From: UBA8199 sp964507045
GTDB taxonomy: Bacteria; Verrucomicrobiota; Verrucomicrobiia; Limisphaerales; UBA8199
Assembly (NCBI GenBank): GCA_964507045.1
Contig: CAZDOO010000004.1
Span: 46,495-110,494 of the forward strand
Direction: 5' to 3'
Length of the DNA stretch: 64,000 nucleotides
Numbering within the stretch: position 1 is the first letter of the stretch; the number at the start of each line of letters is the position of its first letter. This document shows, piece by piece, positions 61,759 through 64,000 of this stretch. The translations under genes and the position numbers were made by a program. The notes under the pieces are model-generated. The model worked only from the letters and a program-made list of their open reading frames with translations, had not been told where the DNA came from and did not search any database.

Positions 61759-62013
61759 ATGCCTTTGCCCGATCGCCCAGTTTCTTTAACCGTCGAACAA
61801 ATTGCCGAGCTGAACCGCAAGCTGTCCACCATGCGCCATGACATCAACAACCATCTCTCGCTGATCATCGCCTCGGTGGAGCTGATCCGCTACAAGCCCG
61901 AGACGACCGAGCGTATGATGACCACCCTGGTCGAGCAACCCCCGCGCATCGCCGATGCTCTGCACAAATTCTCGGCGGAGTTTGAGCAAGCGTTGGGCAT
62001 CACCTATCGCTGA
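61759..62013 (+). CDS. 84-residue protein resembling a lone histidine-kinase dimerisation helix pair
   Basis: MPLPDRPVSLTVEQIAELNRKL is followed by STMRHDINNHLSLIIASVELIRY, which resembles the H-box helix of Spo0B-like or HisKA-type domains (R-H-D-x-x-N-H-L). The second helix (RMMTTLVEQPPRIADALHKFSAEF) would complete a hairpin. There is no ATPase domain and no partner kinase beside it. It could be a phosphotransfer protein or a decoy. TTG 61750 is an alternative start. Confidence 0.65.
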   Translation: MPLPDRPVSLTVEQIAELNRKLSTMRHDINNHLSLIIASVELIRYKPETTERMMTTLVEQPPRIADALHKFSAEFEQALGITYR

Positions 62014-62063
62014 CCCGGGACTTCCACCGGCTGCCCCGCAGCGCCGGCCCCCCGAACCGGCCA

Positions 62064-62717
62064 CTACGCGGCCGGCGGCGGGCTGGCCTTCTTCATGTGG
62101 CGGTGGACGAAGAGGTAATACATCGCTCCGACCACCACCAGAAAGCCCAGCAGCCAGAAGGTGACTTTGTGCATCTCGCCTTTCGAGATGTCGGCCCCCA
62201 CCTTTACGCCCAGCCAGCACAAGACCCCCGACCAAATGGCCGAGCCGAGCAGGGTGTAGATCGAAAACTTCAGGTAATCCATGCGCACGATGCCGGCCGG
62301 GATGCCGATCAGATGCCGCACCACGGGCAGCAACCGCGACGCGAAGATGCCAAAGGAGCCGTAGCTGGCCGCCCAGCGTTCCGCGCCCTCGACTTTGGCC
62401 GGCGGGATGAAGACGTACTTGCCGTAACGCATCACCAGCGGCCGCCCCGCAAGCCGGGACGCCCAATACATCGCCGTCGCCCCCACCCACGAGCCCAGGG
62501 CCCCGGCAATGACCAGCCCGATCTGCGCCGGCCAGCCGGTGAAATGGATGCCGAGGAAATGGATGCCGTTGTTCCACGCCAGGTGCGCCGCCGGCGGGAT
62601 GACGACTTCGCTGGGTAGCGGGACGATCGAGCTTTCGATGGCCATCAACAGGGCTACCAGCGCAAAGCCCCCGGTTTCCAGTGTGCGCAGATACCAATCA
62701 ATCAGGGCCTTAAACAT
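62064..62717 (-). CDS. DedA family membrane protein
   Basis: 217 residues with about five membrane segments. DedA/SNARE-associated signatures: FALVALLMAIESSIVPLPSEVVIPPA, VIAGALGSWVGATAMYWASRLAG, SRLLPVVRHLIGIPAGI (the conserved Arg-rich re-entrant segment) and FSIYTLLGSAIWSGVLCWLG. Members act in lipid scrambling, proton homeostasis or polymyxin resistance. A single gene on the minus strand. Confidence 0.92.
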   Translation of the reverse strand: MFKALIDWYLRTLETGGFALVALLMAIESSIVPLPSEVVIPPAAHLAWNNGIHFLGIHFTGWPAQIGLVIAGALGSWVGATAMYWASRLAGRPLVMRYGKYVFIPPAKVEGAERWAASYGSFGIFASRLLPVVRHLIGIPAGIVRMDYLKFSIYTLLGSAIWSGVLCWLGVKVGADISKGEMHKVTFWLLGFLVVVGAMYYLFVHRHMKKASPPPAA

Positions 62718-62779
62718 GGGCGGTGGTTATAGCGGAAAACACTCCGGGTGGGAACGACATTCTGTGCCCGGCGGCCCCA

Positions 62780-63667
62780 TCACGCCTTGAGAAAATAATT
62801 GCGCTGCTTAGCGCTGATCGGCAGGCCGAGTTTCTCCATCACCTGCAGCATATCCTCCCACACCCGGCGCTTCTCCGCGGGGGCCTGGTTGCGCAGCAGG
62901 TAGGCGGGGTGATAGGTGGGCATAAGGGGGGTGCCGCGATAGGTGCGCCACTGGCCGCGAAGCTTGGTGATACCGATCGTCTTGCCCAACAACCCTTCCA
63001 CCGCGGTGGCCCCCAACGCGACGATGACCTTGGGCCGGATCAGGTCAATCTGCTCATGGAGATAGGGAATGCAGGTCTGCATTTCCGCCGGGGTGGGCTT
63101 GCGATTGCCTGAAGTCTGACCGGGGGTATCCGGCCGGCACTTCAAAATGTTCCCGATATAGACCGAGTCGCGGCTCAGGCCCATGGCTTTGATAATCTTG
63201 GTCAGCAGCTCGCCCGCCCGGCCGACAAACGGCTCGCCCTGGGCGTCTTCGTCGGCTCCGGGCGCCTCGCCAATGAACATGAGCTGGGCGCCAAGATCGC
63301 CCACACCGAAGACGACGTGCTTGCGCGCCGCGACGAGGTTCGGGCACTTCACGCAGGCCAGCGCGCGCTGTCGCAGCTCGGCGAACGCGGCGGCCTTGGC
63401 CTCCCGGCTGAGCGCGGGCAATGGGGCCGGGCTGGTTGCTTCGCCGGGTAAAGACAGAGAAAACGCCGGCGCCACCACTTCCGGGGCGGGGGGCGCAGGC
63501 AGGGCAAGCGTCTGGGCAGGCGGACGGGCGGCCGGGGGCGCCGGCGGGCGTTGCGACAACCCCGCCAGAGTCTCCGCCGAGACCGGGACAAAGTGAACGC
63601 CGCGCTCCTGCAGCTCCTCCAAGTGCCGGATGACCCCGTCGAGCAATTGATGATACGCAGCGGACAT
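62780..63667 (-). CDS. family 4 uracil-DNA glycosylase
   Basis: 295 residues. [4Fe-4S] ligands begin with CVKCPNLV and include ILKCRP and QTC. Active-site motif GEAPGADEDAQGEPFVGRAGELL and the C-terminal HPAYLLRN. It removes uracil from DNA in base excision repair. The N-terminal 85 residues are an added Pro/Ala-rich linker after a short helix (MSAAYHQLLDGVIRHLEELQERGVHF), a common extension. Confidence 0.92.
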   Translation of the reverse strand: MSAAYHQLLDGVIRHLEELQERGVHFVPVSAETLAGLSQRPPAPPAARPPAQTLALPAPPAPEVVAPAFSLSLPGEATSPAPLPALSREAKAAAFAELRQRALACVKCPNLVAARKHVVFGVGDLGAQLMFIGEAPGADEDAQGEPFVGRAGELLTKIIKAMGLSRDSVYIGNILKCRPDTPGQTSGNRKPTPAEMQTCIPYLHEQIDLIRPKVIVALGATAVEGLLGKTIGITKLRGQWRTYRGTPLMPTYHPAYLLRNQAPAEKRRVWEDMLQVMEKLGLPISAKQRNYFLKA

Positions 63668-63763
63668 TGGTGCGATCGTAATCCAGCCGGCGAAGCGGCA
63701 CGAGCGATTTCTCTCGCGGTCCAGCGCCTGGTGCTTGATTGCACAAATAGGCGATACCTAGCC

Positions 63764-63821
63764 CGCCGCGGGGGGCACCCGGCCTGCCCGAGGTTTGCAG
63801 GCCGCGTGCCCCCACGCGGCG
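63764..63821. repeat. REP-like inverted repeat
   Basis: Arms 63764-63787 and 63797-63821 (cores GGGGGCAC and GCGGCCTGC type) match at about 23 of 25 positions as reverse complements with one gap, separated by a 9-base loop. Confidence 0.7.
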
Positions 63822-63928
63822 CTATCGCTAATCACTGCCATCAACCATTAGTTGTCCCGGCGGCTAATACTGGAATGGGCTGCTCGCACGGCGCCGGCAG
63901 CCGCTACCGCCGCCGCCTCAAGCCGATA

Positions 63929-64000
63929 CCTCCATTGTCCCTCCATCCTACCTCCATTGCACCTCCATCCTACCTCCATCTATAGATGGAGGTAGGATGG
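63929..64000. repeat. inverted repeat built from 11-bp tandem units (element D, runs off window)
   Basis: Units in register: CCTCCATTGTC (63929), CCTCCATCCTA (63940), CCTCCATTGCA (63951), CCTCCATCCTA (63962), CCTCCATCTAT (63973), then the inverted units AGATGGAGGTA (63984) onward. Arms 63965-63982 and 63983-64000 form a perfect 36-bp palindrome with TATA at its centre. Confidence 0.9.

Larger units (their letters stand above)
63668..64000. other. gene-free end of window with two palindromic repeats
   Basis: No credible gene. REP-like palindrome 63764-63821 and the start of an 11-bp-unit palindrome (element D, from 63929) are listed separately. Confidence 0.6.

Overview
The window looks like a chromosomal stretch from a GC-rich, Gram-negative, polysaccharide-degrading bacterium, most likely Verrucomicrobiota and perhaps the Limisphaerales/Pedosphaerales line. 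The placement is an inference. It rests on very long secreted proteins built from bacterial Ig-like repeats, a recurring C-terminal module ending in FYRVR-type sequence, several sulfatases and glycoside hydrolases, a PEP-CTERM protein, a multihaem cytochrome next to a di-haem peroxidase, and housekeeping genes scattered singly. No rRNA, tRNA or complete mobile element was recognised.

Layout. 1-10.9 kb (minus strand): three giant or partial secreted glycosidase-like proteins, two with Ig-like arrays and one also carrying a seven-blade RCC1 propeller. 11.1-13.7 kb: a restriction-modification locus, with an HTH-nuclease fusion, a divergent methyltransferase and a truncated second methyltransferase. 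13.7-14.3 kb: a gene-free spacer with one CRISPR-repeat-like sequence and a long inverted repeat. 14.3-15.4 kb: a tRNA-dihydrouridine synthase. 15.5-20.1 kb (minus): three tightly packed sulfatases. 20.2-26.4 kb: a NarL-type two-component system, a six-haem secreted cytochrome and a di-haem peroxidase; the last two share an upstream motif. 26.5-36.6 kb: a URO-D-like protein, then a run of secreted proteins (DNRLRE protein, glycerophosphodiesterase, GH32/43-like propeller, sialidase-like propeller) behind a LacI-type palindrome. 37-46 kb: a GH127-like enzyme, an adaptor plus ABC ATPase without permease, histidine phosphatase, PrmA, MetF and a GH42 protein lacking its usual acid/base glutamate. 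46-49 kb: DciA, a standalone LuxR-type HTH protein and an aromatic-rich PEP-CTERM protein, with several intergenic repeats. 49-64 kb: MEMO/radical-SAM pair, SGNH hydrolase, GH16, GAPDH, MsrA, a tail-specific protease, CCA/poly(A) polymerase, a sugar isomerase-like TIM barrel, a mini histidine-kinase-like protein, DedA and a family 4 uracil-DNA glycosylase.

How the genes fit together. Sulfatases, GH127-like, GH42, GH16, the sialidase-like and GH32/43-like propellers and the giant glycosidase-like proteins together suggest a cell that strips and hydrolyses sulfated or decorated polysaccharides at its surface. The features I consider most likely to be undescribed are: (i) intergenic repeats with a fixed 11-bp period that turn around into long palindromes, seen at three loci with three unrelated sequences; (ii) a common C-terminal module on four otherwise unrelated secreted proteins; and (iii) a GH42 protein with Ser in place of the acid/base Glu.
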